Positions 32,623 through 44,960 of a DNA stretch of 64,000 bases are shown piece by piece; positions within the stretch are counted from its first letter, which is position 1; each line of letters starts with the position of its first letter. This DNA is from Ipomoea triloba (Eukaryota > Streptophyta > Magnoliopsida > Solanales > Convolvulaceae). The position numbers and the translations under genes are program-made. Under the pieces are notes generated by a model, which saw nothing but the letters and a program-made list of their open reading frames with translations, had not been told where the DNA came from and made no database searches. Location: contig NC_044930.1 in NCBI RefSeq assembly GCF_003576645.1, forward strand, positions 9,411,932 to 9,475,931. Direction: 5' to 3'.

Positions 32623-34009
32623 TGTTAGGAACATTTGTAATTTAGATTTTTTTATGATACCAAAAGTTAGGAAATTTAGTCCCCTATTTATTTTAGCTTT
32701 TAGACTTAGGTTATTTCTGCTCAATTCGAATTGTCTAAATGGTAACTCGAAAAGTCACGTTTCGGATAAACAAAACAATCTAAATGTTAACTCTAAAGGT
32801 TATGTTTCGGATAGATTCAACAAGTTCGAATAGTACTCGAATGGTTACCTTTCGAATAGCTTGAAGATGAAGACCCCGACGAGTTGAATACTTGAAGAGT
32901 TCAAGATAAAGATTTGAATAGCTGGAAGGGCCTACCTTTTGAAGTAAAAAGTAGAACTAATGGTAAAGTCAATCATTCCTATCTGAGAGGTTGTAGAGTG
33001 TTAAGGTTCAAAATGTTAACTCGAATAGTGACAGTTAATCATTCGAAAAGAACTACGTACTTACGACATTCTCTGAGCCAACAGTTCGAAACCTTAAAAA
33101 GACTATTGAATGTGACCAAGGCAAAGAGAGTCCTAGGTTCACATCCCATTTGAAGATTTTCCTTTAAAAGCCTATACATTTTGTGTACAGCAAAAAGATA
33201 TGTTCAACACAAAATAAGTCTTTAATGGTCTGACAAGTCTACCTAAACTTCGGATTACAAGGTGGTATTTACTCACTAGATAATAGACTTTTTGAAATGG
33301 GTTTTCCCTCCAACAAATCCTTTTCAAAATGCCTATAAATTCCCTCTTCCAAGACTAAAGAAGGTGTCGGTCAATCTAAGAAATTCATTTAAGTGTTCAA
33401 AGCATTCAAAGTTTCACAATTCGTGACCAGTGAGAGAGACTCAAATCTACAAAGAACTATCCGGACTGTAGAAGCTTGTGCTGCTCAGACAGAGAATATC
33501 ATATCATTCAAAGCCAAGACTTTTAGTTGGAGATTGAGGAAATTTTTCTTCAACCCCGTGTATCTCTTCTCGGTAGAAGTAGAAAGAGGCGGAGTAAACT
33601 CGGTTGAGTTGAAAAATCTAGGGAGTTCAAGGTCGGCTTTGTGATCAAGGCTTGAACGTCCTTTTGTACTAACGGAATAGACGAATATATAGTGAAAATC
33701 TTCTAAGTGTTTAAGGAGAAGAGTGGAGTAGGCTGAGTTGGTCGAACCACTATAAAAATCTCTCTCTCAATCTCTTTACTTTACTGCGTTTCATTTCAGC
33801 ATAACATTCACGTAAAACTAATCTTTTAAAGAACAAACTACGTGCAAACAAACTAACGAGCTAAGGGTATAATTAATTTTCGTTGTGTAAACTTCAAATC
33901 GTTGAAGTAGCAAAGAAGTAACTCTTCGGAGCTTCTTCATATGAATCGTTAATTTTCAAAAAATCTGTTCAAGTCTATTCACCCCCTCTAGACTTCAAAT
34001 TCCTACCCA
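32623..34009 (+). mobile_element. 3' LTR of a Ty1/Copia retrotransposon (internal part mostly lost)
   Basis: A polypurine tract AAAAAGCGGGGGAAT (32608-32622, after GGCATCAT, as in Copia elements) is followed directly by TGTTAGGAAC, the LTR start. The proposed end TTCCTACCCA (34000-34009) is an imperfect inverse of it. Inside are a TATA box GCCTATAAATTCCC at about 33332 and degenerate TCGAATAG/GTTAACTCG repeats (32740-33050). The sequence after the LTR has no primer-binding site, consistent with a 3' LTR. No pol coding is present upstream, so the element is truncated. Confidence 0.65.
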
Positions 34010-34919
34010 CCGGGATGCCATCAAACTACATGGTACTTGGCGGAGACAAAATTATTTATTTCCCTTTCTCATCATCTTCTATCGTCAAAAAAAAAATTGA
34101 TTGAATTATGCATGAATTCTAATAATATAATTATGATTTTATTTTGTTTAGATAAAAGTAAGGCCATAGCTATTTGTTTTTCAAAATAAAAACTTAGAAA
34201 AAATGTTTACAAGAAGTCGAATTGAATTCTTGACTAATAAGACTTTAGAGATCCAGTAGTACGTATTTGACATGTGAAATAATAATTGGTTGAAAAAATT
34301 TGTACTGTCCATGTCATAAATTGTTAAGAGTAATTGTATACTTTTCTGCACTCTTAGCTTGTTTGATTGCCTATTTTTGAGAATTATATTTATTTACGTG
34401 TTTCTTTGTTGAGTAAGTAGTACTGAAGTAGGTTGAGAAATTGAGTGATAGTACTTAAAAAAATAAAATTAATTAATGTTATGTGCAACTTACGCGCGCT
34501 ATATGAGTATAACTACCGACCAAAGACTTAATTACTATATAGACATTTCAGAAAGCTTTGATAACAGTACAGAAAAGATGCATGTGAAGGAAGACAAAGA
34601 TGCATGTGAATTGAAGGAAGAGTGATGAAGGGTAGGCAGGTCCAGGTCTCCAACAACCGATCAACAAGGAAAATGTTAAAAGAAAAAAAATGAGTTGCTA
34701 AAAATCAATTATTTCTGCTTAATGAATTGAAATAAAATTAGCATATGAGTGAGTAGGCATTTAAAAATATTAATTTCAAAAAATTCACTAATAATTTGAA
34801 TTGTGTCAAAATAAATTTGTATTATTAGAAAATGGAAATTTTGAAAGACTTCGTAGAAGTCTTTATCTTTGGAAAAGAAAGTAGATTAAGATTTGTGTAT
34901 GTGGGTGTATGTATATACA
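34010..34919. other. Intergenic, no gene; repeat shared with 58330-58720
   Basis: 34475-34860 (GCAACTTACGCGCGCTATATGAG, TATAGACATTTCAGA, CAACAAGGAAAA, TTTGAAAGACTTCGTAG) matches 58345-58700, a dispersed or segmentally duplicated piece of about 370 bp. Otherwise nothing seen. Confidence 0.6.
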
Positions 34920-36449
34920 TACTCCCTCCGTCTTATTTTATGTGTCTGGTTCAGTTAACAACGTTTGATTGAAGTTATTTTTTATTTAATTTTTCATTAT
35001 ATTAAGTTTAGTATTAGTATACAAAATTTATATATTTAGAAACTATACTAAAAGTATTATTAAACACAAAAAATTAAATTTAAAAATAAGTAAAAAAAAT
35101 ACTACAGAAAGTAAACAAAGAAGAAAGAATTTGTTTAACCAATGAATAGGGGTGTGCAGAACCCGATTCATTCGAAAAACCCGACCGGTCCGCAAACCGA
35201 ATTGGCCCAACCGAAGCCGATTGAACCCGAGATGCTGTGGACCGAACCGTCGACCAAACAACGTCGGTTATAGGGGTTCGGGTTGGGGGGAATAAATTCC
35301 CAACCGACCCGCCCGAAAATCCGATTAAAGCTTAGGGTTGCGTATGTGTGCAGTGTAAGGGTGCGATGTCGTTTGGTCCTAGTGTGTGTGTATATATATA
35401 TATATGTTGATAAGGTTGAAAGCCATTCACTCATACTCATTTGCGCAGTCGCGACTCGCGATCGTAGAAACTAGGGTTCCTCACTTCTTCTCCCTCTCCT
35501 TCGCGATTCTGATTTCTCTCTTCTCTGATCTCTGGTCTAGTGGTCTCTCCCTTCTCCCTTCTCCCTCCGTTGGTAGTCTGGTGGAACTATGGAGCCGTGC
35601 TGGTGGCTAGTGGCTGGTAGCTGGTGTAGTGGTACTGTGGGCTGTGGCTAGTGGTGGACTGGTGGTGTAGTCGACTGTCGACTTCGACTAGTGTCTGGTG
35701 ATATTTGTACAAAGAAGCTCTTGTTCTCCGGAGTATTGTGAGAAACGAAGTAAATCGTCAAACCCTAGTTCTTTAAATTTGATTTATTAAATTTATATGC
35801 ATATTCTGGTGGAAGCACTGACTTTTGATTGCAACCCCTAGTTCAATTTGTATGCTTATTATGAGAATTTGTGATATGTTCTGTCATAGTATGATATTCT
35901 GGATTTCTGGTGGAAGCACTGACTTTTGATTGCAAACCCTAGTTCTTTAAATTTGATTTATTAAATTTATATGCATATTATACTAATTTGTGATATGTTC
36001 TGTCATTGTATGATAATCTGGTGGAAGCACTGACTATTTAGTATTCACTGCAAATTTGTATTCATTGGCCATTATTGGTGAAAATTTGAATAAGGTGGAA
36101 GCACTGGAAAATACTGTAATATGTATCAGTGTAAGTCCCAAGGGTGAAATTCAGAAAATGATGAACTGTACAAGATGACAAGTTCTTGATTCTGGATTTC
36201 TTTGTGTGATACTGTGATTGTATCACTTTATGTTAAATTGTTTACAAATTACAATTTTATGGATGTAAGACCCTTAAATTACAAGTTTAATTTAAGCCCC
36301 AATTATGAAATTTAGACAAATGATGAACTTTGAAATGCCTGTCTTTCTAAGTTTCTGATTCTGGATTTCTGTAGTTATGTGTTCTATGTATAGTATCTGA
36401 AATTCTACAATATGTTTCTCATTTTACTGATAGTATTCCATTTCTTTAG

Positions 36450-38515
36450 ATGGAAAATATCAGAGAGTTTGGTAGTCAACCTTCCAACTCTTCAAATGAT
36501 GGGTCTATAGTAGTGGAAGCCCAAATTGTTGACACAAATAGTCAACAGAATGTGCAACCTACTACTGCTGTTCCTGCGAAGAAAAGGAAGCAAGTTGATT
36601 CCAGATCAAGAGTTTGGGATCATTTTGAAAGAATTACTGATGCTAGTGATGTTACTATAGTGTATATATTGTGCCAAAGTATATCAATGTAAATCCAAAA
36701 AACATGGTATTTCATCTCTGAGAAACCACATGCTTAGTTGTCTGAAAACCCCTCACTCTAAAGACACTAGACAATCACTTCTGACCTTTCAAGGTGTTAC
36801 AAATTCTGATGCATCTCAACCTACTTTGGGTGAGTTAGGAACCTGGGTTTTTAATCAGGAAGCTATTAGGAGGGCCTTGGTTGAAATGATTATAATAGAT
36901 GAACTACCTTTTAGATTTGTGGATGGTCCAGGGTTTAGGAAGTTCATTCTGGTGGCTTGTCCTATGTTTAAGATTCCATCTAGATGGACAATAAGTAGGG
37001 ACATCAGTCTGATTTATGAAGAGGAAAGGCTGAAGGTAAAATGTTTTTTGTAGGGGAAACACTCAAAGAGTCATTATTACAACTGACTCTTGGACTTCTA
37101 TTCAGAGAATTAACTACATGGTTGTGACTGCTCACTTTATAGATAAAGAGTGAAAGCTGAATAAGAAGATTATCTCATTGTCTCTGTTACATCACACAAG
37201 GGTGAGTACATTGCAAAAGCCCTGGAAACTTGTTTGCTTGACTGGGGGATTAGGAATGTATATACTATTACAGTAGATAACACATCATCTAATGACACTT
37301 CCCTAGGTTTTCTTAAAAAGAAATTGTTGTCTTGGGGAACATCTACTGTGAAAGCCAAATATATTCACATGAGATGCATTGCCCATATTCTAAACTTAGT
37401 TGTGCAAGATGGGCTGAAATATTGTGATGTTTCTGTGAAAAAGGTTAGGAAAGCTGTGAGATATGTGAGAAATTCACCTGCTAGGCTTAAGAAATTTAAG
37501 GACCTGTCTTCCTGGATTGGAATTGAACTGAAATCTTCCTTATGTCTAGATGTTCCAACTAGGTGGAATTCTACATATCTTATGTTACAATCTGCAATCT
37601 CTTACCAGAAAGTGTTTGAAGCATTTGAAGAGAGTGATAGTTCATTCAAATCAGATTTGGGAGAGTCTGTTCCTGATTTTCTTGATTGGGAATCTGTTAA
37701 GAGCTTGGTAGAAGTCTTGAAATGTTTTTATGATATGACAATCAGAATTTCAGGTTCTTTATATGTCACATCTAACGCATTTTTTTCTGAAATTTCTGAT
37801 TTATATTGCCTCTTGAATGGCTTGGTGGAAGTTGGTGGGTCTGTGAAACTTATGGGGCTTAATATGAAGGCCAAATTTGAAAAATATTGGGGGAAATAGA
37901 TAAGATGAATTTGATGATATTCTTTGCAAACATTCTAGACCCTAGGGACAAATTAGAGTGCATGCCAACTCAAATCATTCACATGTATGGTGAGGAAAAA
38001 GGAAAAACCTACTATGAGAAAGTGTTTTCTGGTTTGACAGAGTTGTTTGATGATTATGCTGCCTCTACTCCCTCTAGTACTCCTACTGTTGTCCCTTCTA
38101 CTCCTGTCAATCCTTCTGAATCTTCACAGTCTACGGTTGGGAAGCCACAACATTTGTTAAAGTCCCAGATTAAGAAACAAAGGATGGAAAGTGGGGGAAA
38201 GAAAAAAACTGAATTGGAAATTTACATAGCTGAGGCAATTGTTGAAGAAGAAACTTCTTTTGATATACTTAGGTGGTGGAAGCTGAATGTTGCAAGATTT
38301 CCTATCCTTTCTAAGATAGCTAGGGATGTCTTAGCTATACCAATATCCACTATTGCCTTAGAATCTGCTTTCAGTACATCTGGTAGGGTTTTAGACCCTT
38401 TTAGGAGTTCATTAACTCCTAAAATTGTGGAAGTTTTGGTTTGTACACAAGATTGGCTTAGACTGCCAAATACCCCCTGTCAATTGAGGAAAATCTTGAG
38501 GAATTAGAGAGATTT
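36450..38515 (+). pseudogene. hAT transposase (BED zinc finger, RICESLEEPER-like), broken
   Basis: Four blocks in different frames together resemble plant hAT transposases. 36450-36660: N-terminus and start of the BED finger (RSRVWDHFERI). About 36665-37050: rest of the finger (Cys pair, SLRNHMLSC) and the LPFRFVDGPGFRKF region. 37060-37899: TDSWTS, TVDNTSSND and DVPTRWNSTYLML, containing the first two catalytic Asp. 37887-38507: C-terminal dimerisation domain (WWKLN..RFPILSKIARDVLAIP, STIALESAFS). Damage: frameshifts near 36660, 37190 and 37895, a TGA replacing the conserved Trp at about 37152, and frame loss near 38490. No functional protein can be made from it as it stands. Confidence 0.9.
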
Positions 38516-39142
38516 GAACAAGGTAACACACTAAGTCACTAACACTTCCTAGTTCTTAACATTCACACAATTTTAATTTAGTTTTAACATTCTACTATTT
38601 TTAATTTTGCAGAATTTGGTGCTGATGGTGGCAGTGCAACTGGGAGGATTGGTGGTTCTACACTTGCTACTATTCCTGTAATGATATGCTTTATATTTTA
38701 TACTTTATACTATTTTATTAATGTATTGTGTATACTATTATTCATGACTGTTGATGCCCCTATTATTGAGTGATAACTGATGAGGCAGTGAGGCATTGGG
38801 GTTTGGTAACTATTTTAATTAGTTGTTGCCCCTAGTTGTCCTATTAACGCTTGGTAACTGTCTAGTTGCTGCCTTTGTTGGTAAGTTGGAGTGTTGGACA
38901 GTTGGTAACTGGTAAGTTCCTGGTAATGATTCTATAATTGATTATTCTATGAGATTATGTAGTTATGTATTTATGGCAATGATGAAAGCTTCCACCAATG
39001 ATCTGAAATATAGGGGATTAAGCTAGTATATTGCTCAGTCCTCATGAGGGATGTTGTAGCAATTTGCTCTTAATCCTAACTTTGATATTGACAAAAAGCT
39101 TACTGAGCCAACTTTATAATTGTCTAATGTTTAATTATTTTA

Positions 39143-39985
39143 GGGTTAATACCACAAATGGTCCTCTGACTATTGGGCTAGTACTCCTTTTAGTCCTCGA
39201 CTTTCAATTCGACCACAAATGGTCATTTGACTTTTATTTTTTACTACAAATAGTCCTCTGTTAAAATTTCTGTAAAATAGGTGTTAAATCTATGGGTAAT
39301 ATCGTCAGATTGATTAATATTATTATGATTGCTTCTTTTTAGAATTGTATGACAACATAATTAATTTCAAATATTAATAAACATTAAGTTAATAAATATA
39401 AAAACAAAATGGACGTGACAAATTATATAAATGAACAAATTAAATAAAAATTCATGATTAATGTTCGCTATTTGTACTTGATTAATTATATTAATTTAAC
39501 GGTGGCAGCCTTCAGTTATGTCCCAAACAAAATGTCTAATCGATTAATGAAAAGTGAAAACTATTAATCGGCCCTACATGAACAACCATGAAAATGATGG
39601 AAGCAAGGTTTAAAAAAAAAAAATTCTTCCATTTTAATCTGTTGGTTAAATTAAAAAAGATAGCTCTAATATTAAATCTGCATTTTGTACACATAATTAC
39701 GAGAATAAGGTGTATTGTTCTTTTTATTTAGGAGTATTTATATTTGTTAATTGTTTCAATTATACTTGTTGGTGAAAAATTCTAAACATTTTTATTTTAA
39801 AACCATTATATATATCAATTTGACAATAATACCCCTAGATTTAACACCTATTTAACAGAAATTTTAATGGAGGACTATTTGTGGTCAAAAATGAAAGTCA
39901 AAGGACTATTTGTGGTCGAATTGAAAGTCGAGGACTAAAAGAAGTACTACCCCAATAGTCAGAGGACCATTTGTGGTATTAACTT
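39143..39985. mobile_element. MULE-type MITE nested in the hAT element
   Basis: Long inverted arms: GGTTAATACCACAAATGGTCC at the left and its inverse at the right (GGACCATTTGTGGTATTAAC). The similarity extends over about 130 bp, including GGTGTTAAATC/GATTTAACACC. It belongs to the same general type as 45498-46805, 56901-58308 and 59763-60182, all with arms reading like AAATGGTCC.TCGACTAT. No clear 9-bp target-site duplication. AT-rich interior with no cargo. Confidence 0.7.
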
Positions 39986-40616
39986 ATGTTTGTTATTTGC
40001 TAATATTCCTTAAGTTTGAGTTGACAGGAAGAAGAAGCACAGTAGGAACTAGGAAGTACAAGTCATATGGGCATATGGCTGCAAAAATGCAAAACTGCAA
40101 AGTGTATTTACTTTTGTAAAGTTGTAAAGTACTTAACTGTATGTACTTAGACAGTTATCAATTTTTGTAACTGTGTCACCTGTGTGTGAGTGTGTCTGTG
40201 TCTAAGTTGTATTTTTTTGGAAAAGTTGCTGCCTTGTTTAAGTTGTTTTTGTAAATTGTAATGTTGTCAATAGTATTAATTAGTATGATGTAGCTTCTTC
40301 AATTATTGTGTAACATTGCAGCTTGTCATTTTTTTCCAAACATTTATAATTTTGAAATGTTTAATTCAAATATTTATTTATTTTTGTAAGTTTGACTTAT
40401 CCGAATTGAATTCGGATATCCGACCGATCCGAATACCCCCGAATTTTTAAAAACCCGAAGTGATTTTTATAAATATAAAATGAAATTGGATTTGGAAATT
40501 AATATCCGAAACCAGCATGGATTAGCCTTCCCGACATCGGAACCGACCCCACCCGACCGATGTACACCCCTACAAATGAATAGTAAGTATGAAAGATAAA
40601 ATGGGACAGAGCAAGT

Positions 40617-40629
40617 GTGTGTGTGTGTG

Positions 40630-40667
<38 letters not shown>
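40617..40667. repeat. (TG)n(TA)n microsatellite
   Basis: GT run followed by TA run at the right edge of the Stowaway remnant. Confidence 0.9.
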
Positions 40668-40671
<4 letters not shown>

Positions 40672-41065
40672 GAAAGAAATGAGAACGCATGTCATCTGTC
40701 CATGTGTCCAGATCTAATGGATCAAAAACACTGATTTAAAAAAAAATGCGGTGGTATTTCCATAAATAATTGAACATGAAAGTTCAAGTAAAATGTATTA
40801 CAAGTGCAAGTAGCAGTGTAATATAGTGAACCTAAGTGCAAGTAAATTGTATTACAAGTGCAAGTAAAATGTATTGCAGGTGCAAGTAAAATGTACACTG
40901 AGCATCAATACTAAGTGCACCTAATGTTATAACTAATTGCACCTAACGTTATAATTAGGTGTACCTAGGTGCACGAATGTTAACAAGGTAAATTACTTGC
41001 ACTTGTAAGTGAAAATAGGTGCACTTGTAAGTGAATTTACTTGCACATTTTACTTATCATATGAT
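40668..41065. repeat. MITE remnant of the AGCCGT/ACTTGCAC family
   Basis: The left arm (GAGAACGCATG, CATGTGTCCAGATCTAA) and the interior of AGTGCAAGTAAAATGTATT and ACTTGCAC motifs match 19858-20291. The right arm is missing; another MITE begins at 41072. Confidence 0.55.
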
Positions 41066-41071
41066 AATTAA

Positions 41072-41367
41072 CCTCCCCATGAGTACATGAGAACCAATCT
41101 GATGCATTAAAAAATAGATCTGATGCCAATGACTTTGCGGTTTAATTGCAAAAAGTGACTCTCCCAAATAAAAGGTCATGGGTTCGAGTCTTAGTAGAGG
41201 CGATATTGACTTTTTGTGCTTCTGTAGGTTGAGAGAAAGTAGTTATAAACAGATACTACATTGTAACACATGCGCACATGCGCATTTTTAATTGCCCCAA
41301 TTAATCTCATCCATGAATCTGTTTTTTGTAATGCACCAGATTGGTTCTCATGAACTCATGGGGAGGG
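41072..41367. mobile_element. MITE with a SINE inside
   Basis: Inverted ends CCTCCCCATGAGTACATGAG (41072) and its near-inverse ending GGGGAGGG (41367), with GAACCAATCTGATGCATTA also inverted at 41333-41350. The middle 41127-41275 is a SINE, so the MITE proper is about 150 bp. A diverged relative starts at 47178. Confidence 0.65.
41127..41275 (+). mobile_element. tRNA-derived SINE, copy b
   Basis: B-box-like GGTTCGAGTCT (41190-41200) is followed by TAGTAGAGGCGATATTGAC, TGTAGGTTGAGAGAAAGTAG and AGATACTACATTGTAAC, the same order as in copy a (9392-9577). The A box is weaker here. No clear target-site duplication was read. Confidence 0.55.
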
Positions 41368-41882
41368 TTGTTCTCATAAGGAACCTGTTTTTAGGTAGGA
41401 ACCTAAGAACCCATCTTAGCTTTTAATTTTAATTAATCAATGGTCATTATTTAATCTATTTAAAAGGGATTTTATCACTGCTGTTGGGTTTTATATTAGG
41501 CATTTAGGGGTATTCTAGGCTTTTAATATGTTCATCGTGTGGGGCTTTCAAATTAATTAATTCCTTGGTTTACGTCGGTGGAGTTTGTTACGGAGAAGGT
41601 GTCTAAACCGCGAATACTCACAGGTTCTAGTCGGCAGTCTTCGCTTGTTACTCCCCCTCTGCGATGCTTCAATCTTCGTCTCAAATGCCCGGTGGTGATG
41701 GTAAAACTCAAAACTTCCGCGACCAGCGACAATGGCTCCCGTTCGAGGTTTGGTTGTTTTTTTTTTTTTATAAAAAAAATGTTTCCTTTTGGATGGGTGG
41801 CTCGTTGTTCTTAGTTGTGGGTGTGTAGTGGTGTAGGGGTTGGGGGTGTTGTGGGTACGGGCTATGGGATTTCTCCTCCCCT

Positions 41883-42748
41883 CCCCCCCCCCCCCCCCCC
41901 CCCCCCCCCNNNNNNNNNNNNNNNNNNNNNNNNNNNNNNNNNNNNNNNNNNNNNNNNNNNNNNNNNNNNNNNNNNNNNNNNNNNNNNNNNNNNNNNNNNN
42001 NNNNNNNNNNNNNNNNNNNNNNNNNNNNNNNNNNNNNNNNNNNNNNNNNNNNNNNNNNNNNNNNNNNNNNNNNNNNNNNNNNNNNNNNNNNNNNNNNNNN
42101 NNNNNNNNNNNNNNNNNNNNNNNNNNNNNNNNNNNNNNNNNNNNNNNNNNNNNNNNNNNNNNNNNNNNNNNNNNNNNNNNNNNNNNNNNNNNNNNNNNNN
42201 NNNNNNNNNNNNNNNNNNNNNNNNNNNNNNNNNNNNNNNNNNNNNNNNNNNNNNNNNNNNNNNNNNNNNNNNNNNNNNNNNNNNNNNNNNNNNNNNNNNN
42301 NNNNNNNNNNNNNNNNNNNNNNNNNNNNNNNNNNNNNNNNNNNNNNNNNNNNNNNNNNNNNNNNNNNNNNNNNNNNNNNNNNNNNNNNNNNNNNNNNNNN
42401 NNNNNNNNNNNNNNNNNNNNNNNNNNNNNNNNNNNNNNNNNNNNNNNNNNNNNNNNNNNNNNNNNNNNNNNNNNNNNNNNNNNNNNNNNNNNNNNNNNNN
42501 NNNNNNNNNNNNNNNNNNNNNNNNNNNNNNNNNNNNNNNNNNNNNNNNNNNNNNNNNNNNNNNNNNNNNNNNNNNNNNNNNNNNNNNNNNNNNNNNNNNN
42601 NNNNNNNNNNNNNNNNNNNNNNNNNNNNNNNNNNNNNNNNNNNNNNNNNNNNNNNNNNNNNNNNNNNNNNNNNNNNNNNNNNNNNNNNNNNNNNNNNNNN
42701 NNNNNNNNNNNNNNNNNNNNNNCCCCCCCCCCCCCCCCCCCCCCCCCC
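41883..42748. other. Assembly gap flanked by poly-C
   Basis: 27 C's (41883-41909), 813 N's (41910-42722) and 26 C's (42723-42748). Frames crossing it are meaningless. Confidence 0.98.
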
Positions 42749-43079
42749 GTTAGAGGTGTGTTCTGTTTCCTGAGGTTGTCTTCTTTTTTTTTTTTTTCTT
42801 TTACTTTCCTTCATTAGATGCAGCTACCCATACAGAACCAACAAGATCAAAATGAAATCTGCCATAATACAATTAGTTGAAACAAAATAGAACTATAAAT
42901 GACCTTATCATTGGAATATGAAATTAGCATATGAATATGTCTTTCACCATTATAATTGACAATTTATCAATTAGTATGACTAATGAAGACAAGTATGGGG
43001 CGACTCCCGAGGTGCGGGTATGTGGTTGATTATTGTTTATGCTTTGATTTGTGGTCCCCCCTTCTTATTTTTTGTGATG

Positions 43080-44960
43080 TTAAGCGTGAGGGCACACACG
43101 ATTTGGCCTAATGGCACGTCATCTTATATCTCAGTTTACTGTTCATCCATTAGAGCAACACGTTTTGGCACACACAGGTGAACTTATGTGCACACAATAG
43201 TTTATCACTACAGTTTTGTAATGTCACGAGTTGCACATGATGGCTTACACCGAAATTATTAAGCTCACACACATGTTTATCGTTTGTATGTTCCAGTTTT
43301 TATCTTTCGGAATGTTTGAGTTTGTTGTTCAATTATCTTTCGGAATGTTTGAGTTTGTTGTTCAATTAGATGATCGTGAATTATAACGCTCTTTGACCTT
43401 TTTCAGAAAGACTTGTTGTTTGTGTTCCCTGATGATGAAGTGGATATTAATTATGTGGCTGTCGTATAGATGTTTGTCCCTAGAAGGATGCATATGCGGT
43501 GGCGCAATGCACGCAACAAAGTCGATTGTGCTGTGTTTGCGATGCGGTACATGAAGACCTACTTGGATCAATGTTCATGCTTGGGATTGTACGTGGTTTG
43601 GAAAAGGGTGATACTAGGGGACTTGATTTGTTAAGGATGTCTTATATACATCAGATTTTGTTGGTTTGAGTGTAACGTTCACCAATCCAAGAATATTCGT
43701 AGTGCAGTTGAATGCCGTGAAACCATTGGTCAAAGTTAGCTACATATGAATTTTTCAACCTAGTTCTTGAGTACTTACAGCACTTGGGTTCTTTTATGTA
43801 TTCTGATTAAAAATTATTCGTAGTTCCTTCATCACCAATAATGTTCACCAACTTGTGTTACCAGTTAAACTATTTTACTTCTAATTTTGTGGATTATGAT
43901 ATTTGATAGTAAAACGTTGGTGTATTTTAAACTAACACTGCACACACTGCTAAATGGCATGCATTATTACGCAAGTACACACAGGTGTGTATAGTCTTAT
44001 CGTGGTTTATGTGGATTATAACTACTAGAATTGAACTCAGAATGGCACACTCAGATCAACCTTAGTGCACGACAGTGTAAATTTACTGATACATTCTGGA
44101 AGAAGGTGAAATATTACTTCCATGAATACATTACATTTCTAGGTTTACTCATTTGGGCTAACACATCGCATATTGGCACACATGGTGCATTAGGGCACAC
44201 TCTAATTCTCTATGGTATGGCACAAACATGTTAAAGCTAGTGCACACAGATGCGTGTAATATCAACCTTGTTTGTGTGGATTTAATGTAATAGAATATAA
44301 CTCATAACAGCACTCACAATGCAATACGGCACACACTCGAACTCAACGTAATGGCACATACGTTATTACGCAAGTGCACACAGGTGTGTGTAATATTGTC
44401 GTGGTTTATTTGGATTGAAAGTAGTAGCATTAAACTTAGAATGTCACACACAGAACAACCAAAGTACACAACAAGATAAACTTAGTGTTTTGTTCTGCTA
44501 ATAACACATACATATCAGCATAAGTGCACACAGTAGTATGAATGTGTTTAAGATCCATAATAAAGACAACGAATGTGCATTTAGGGTATCATCTGTGTGT
44601 CACATTGGTTATTTTTCCTTTCAAAGTATATGATATCGTGGTGTGGCACAATATTGGTTATTTTTCCTTTCAAAGTATATGATATCGTGGTGTGGCACAA
44701 TCATTACAGCCGAAGTGCACGGACTAATGTCGTATTAGGGTTGTGTGGCACATTCATAATCTCGTAGGTGTACATACAGGGTAATCACGCATTTAGAGTT
44801 GCCGCTTGTGCACTCACGTTCATACGTCAGTGCAAACAGTGAAAGCTGCTCAGGCCGCTCTGTGCACGTCAGCATTGCAATGCGTGCCGTGGAACACAAT
44901 TTCTCTGTGTTCATCAAACTGGCAGCGCCAATTTGGTTCACATAAAAAGCAACTCCTCAT
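43080..44960. repeat. Degenerate CACACA/GTGCACAC repeat region
   Basis: GGCACACAC, GTGCACACAGGTGTGT and similar words recur every 30-80 bp. A longer unit of about 385 bp (TTACGCAAGTACACACAGG..CGTGGTTTAT..GGATT) occurs at 43965 and 44352. Two exact local duplications: ATCTTTCGGAATGTTTGAG (43302 and 43336) and a 49-bp unit with TTTCCTTTCAAAGTATATG (44604 and 44653). No gene recognised. Confidence 0.7.

Larger units (their letters stand above)
35147..40572 (+). mobile_element. Full-length but inactive hAT transposon (5426 bp)
   Basis: Terminal inverted repeats TAGGGGTGTGCA (35147) and, inverted, TGTACACCCCTA (to 40572) differ at one position. The flanking 8-bp target-site duplication is CCAATGAA (35139-35146) / CAAATGAA (40573-40580), one mismatch. 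Both subterminal regions are rich in CCGACCG/CCGAAACC motifs, typical of hAT. It carries a broken BED/hAT transposase (36450-38515) and a secondary MITE (39143-39985). In the 5' part, 35760-36010 holds a direct repeat with TGGTGGAAGCACTGACT. One target-site mismatch and several gene-disabling mutations suggest an old insertion. Confidence 0.9.
34922..40614. mobile_element. Stowaway-like MITE split by a hAT insertion
   Basis: The left part 34922-35146 begins TA-CTCCCTCCGTCTTATTTTAT. The right part 40573-40614 ends with GATAAAATGGGACAGAG, its imperfect inverse. Everything between 35147 and 40572 is the hAT element. Read without it, the MITE is about 265 bp, similar to the Stowaway at 14402-14658. 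Confidence 0.7.

Noticed and set aside
41768..42817. Long open frames across 41768-42817 on both strands
   Set aside because: They consist almost entirely of N's and poly-C/poly-G; artefact of the gap.
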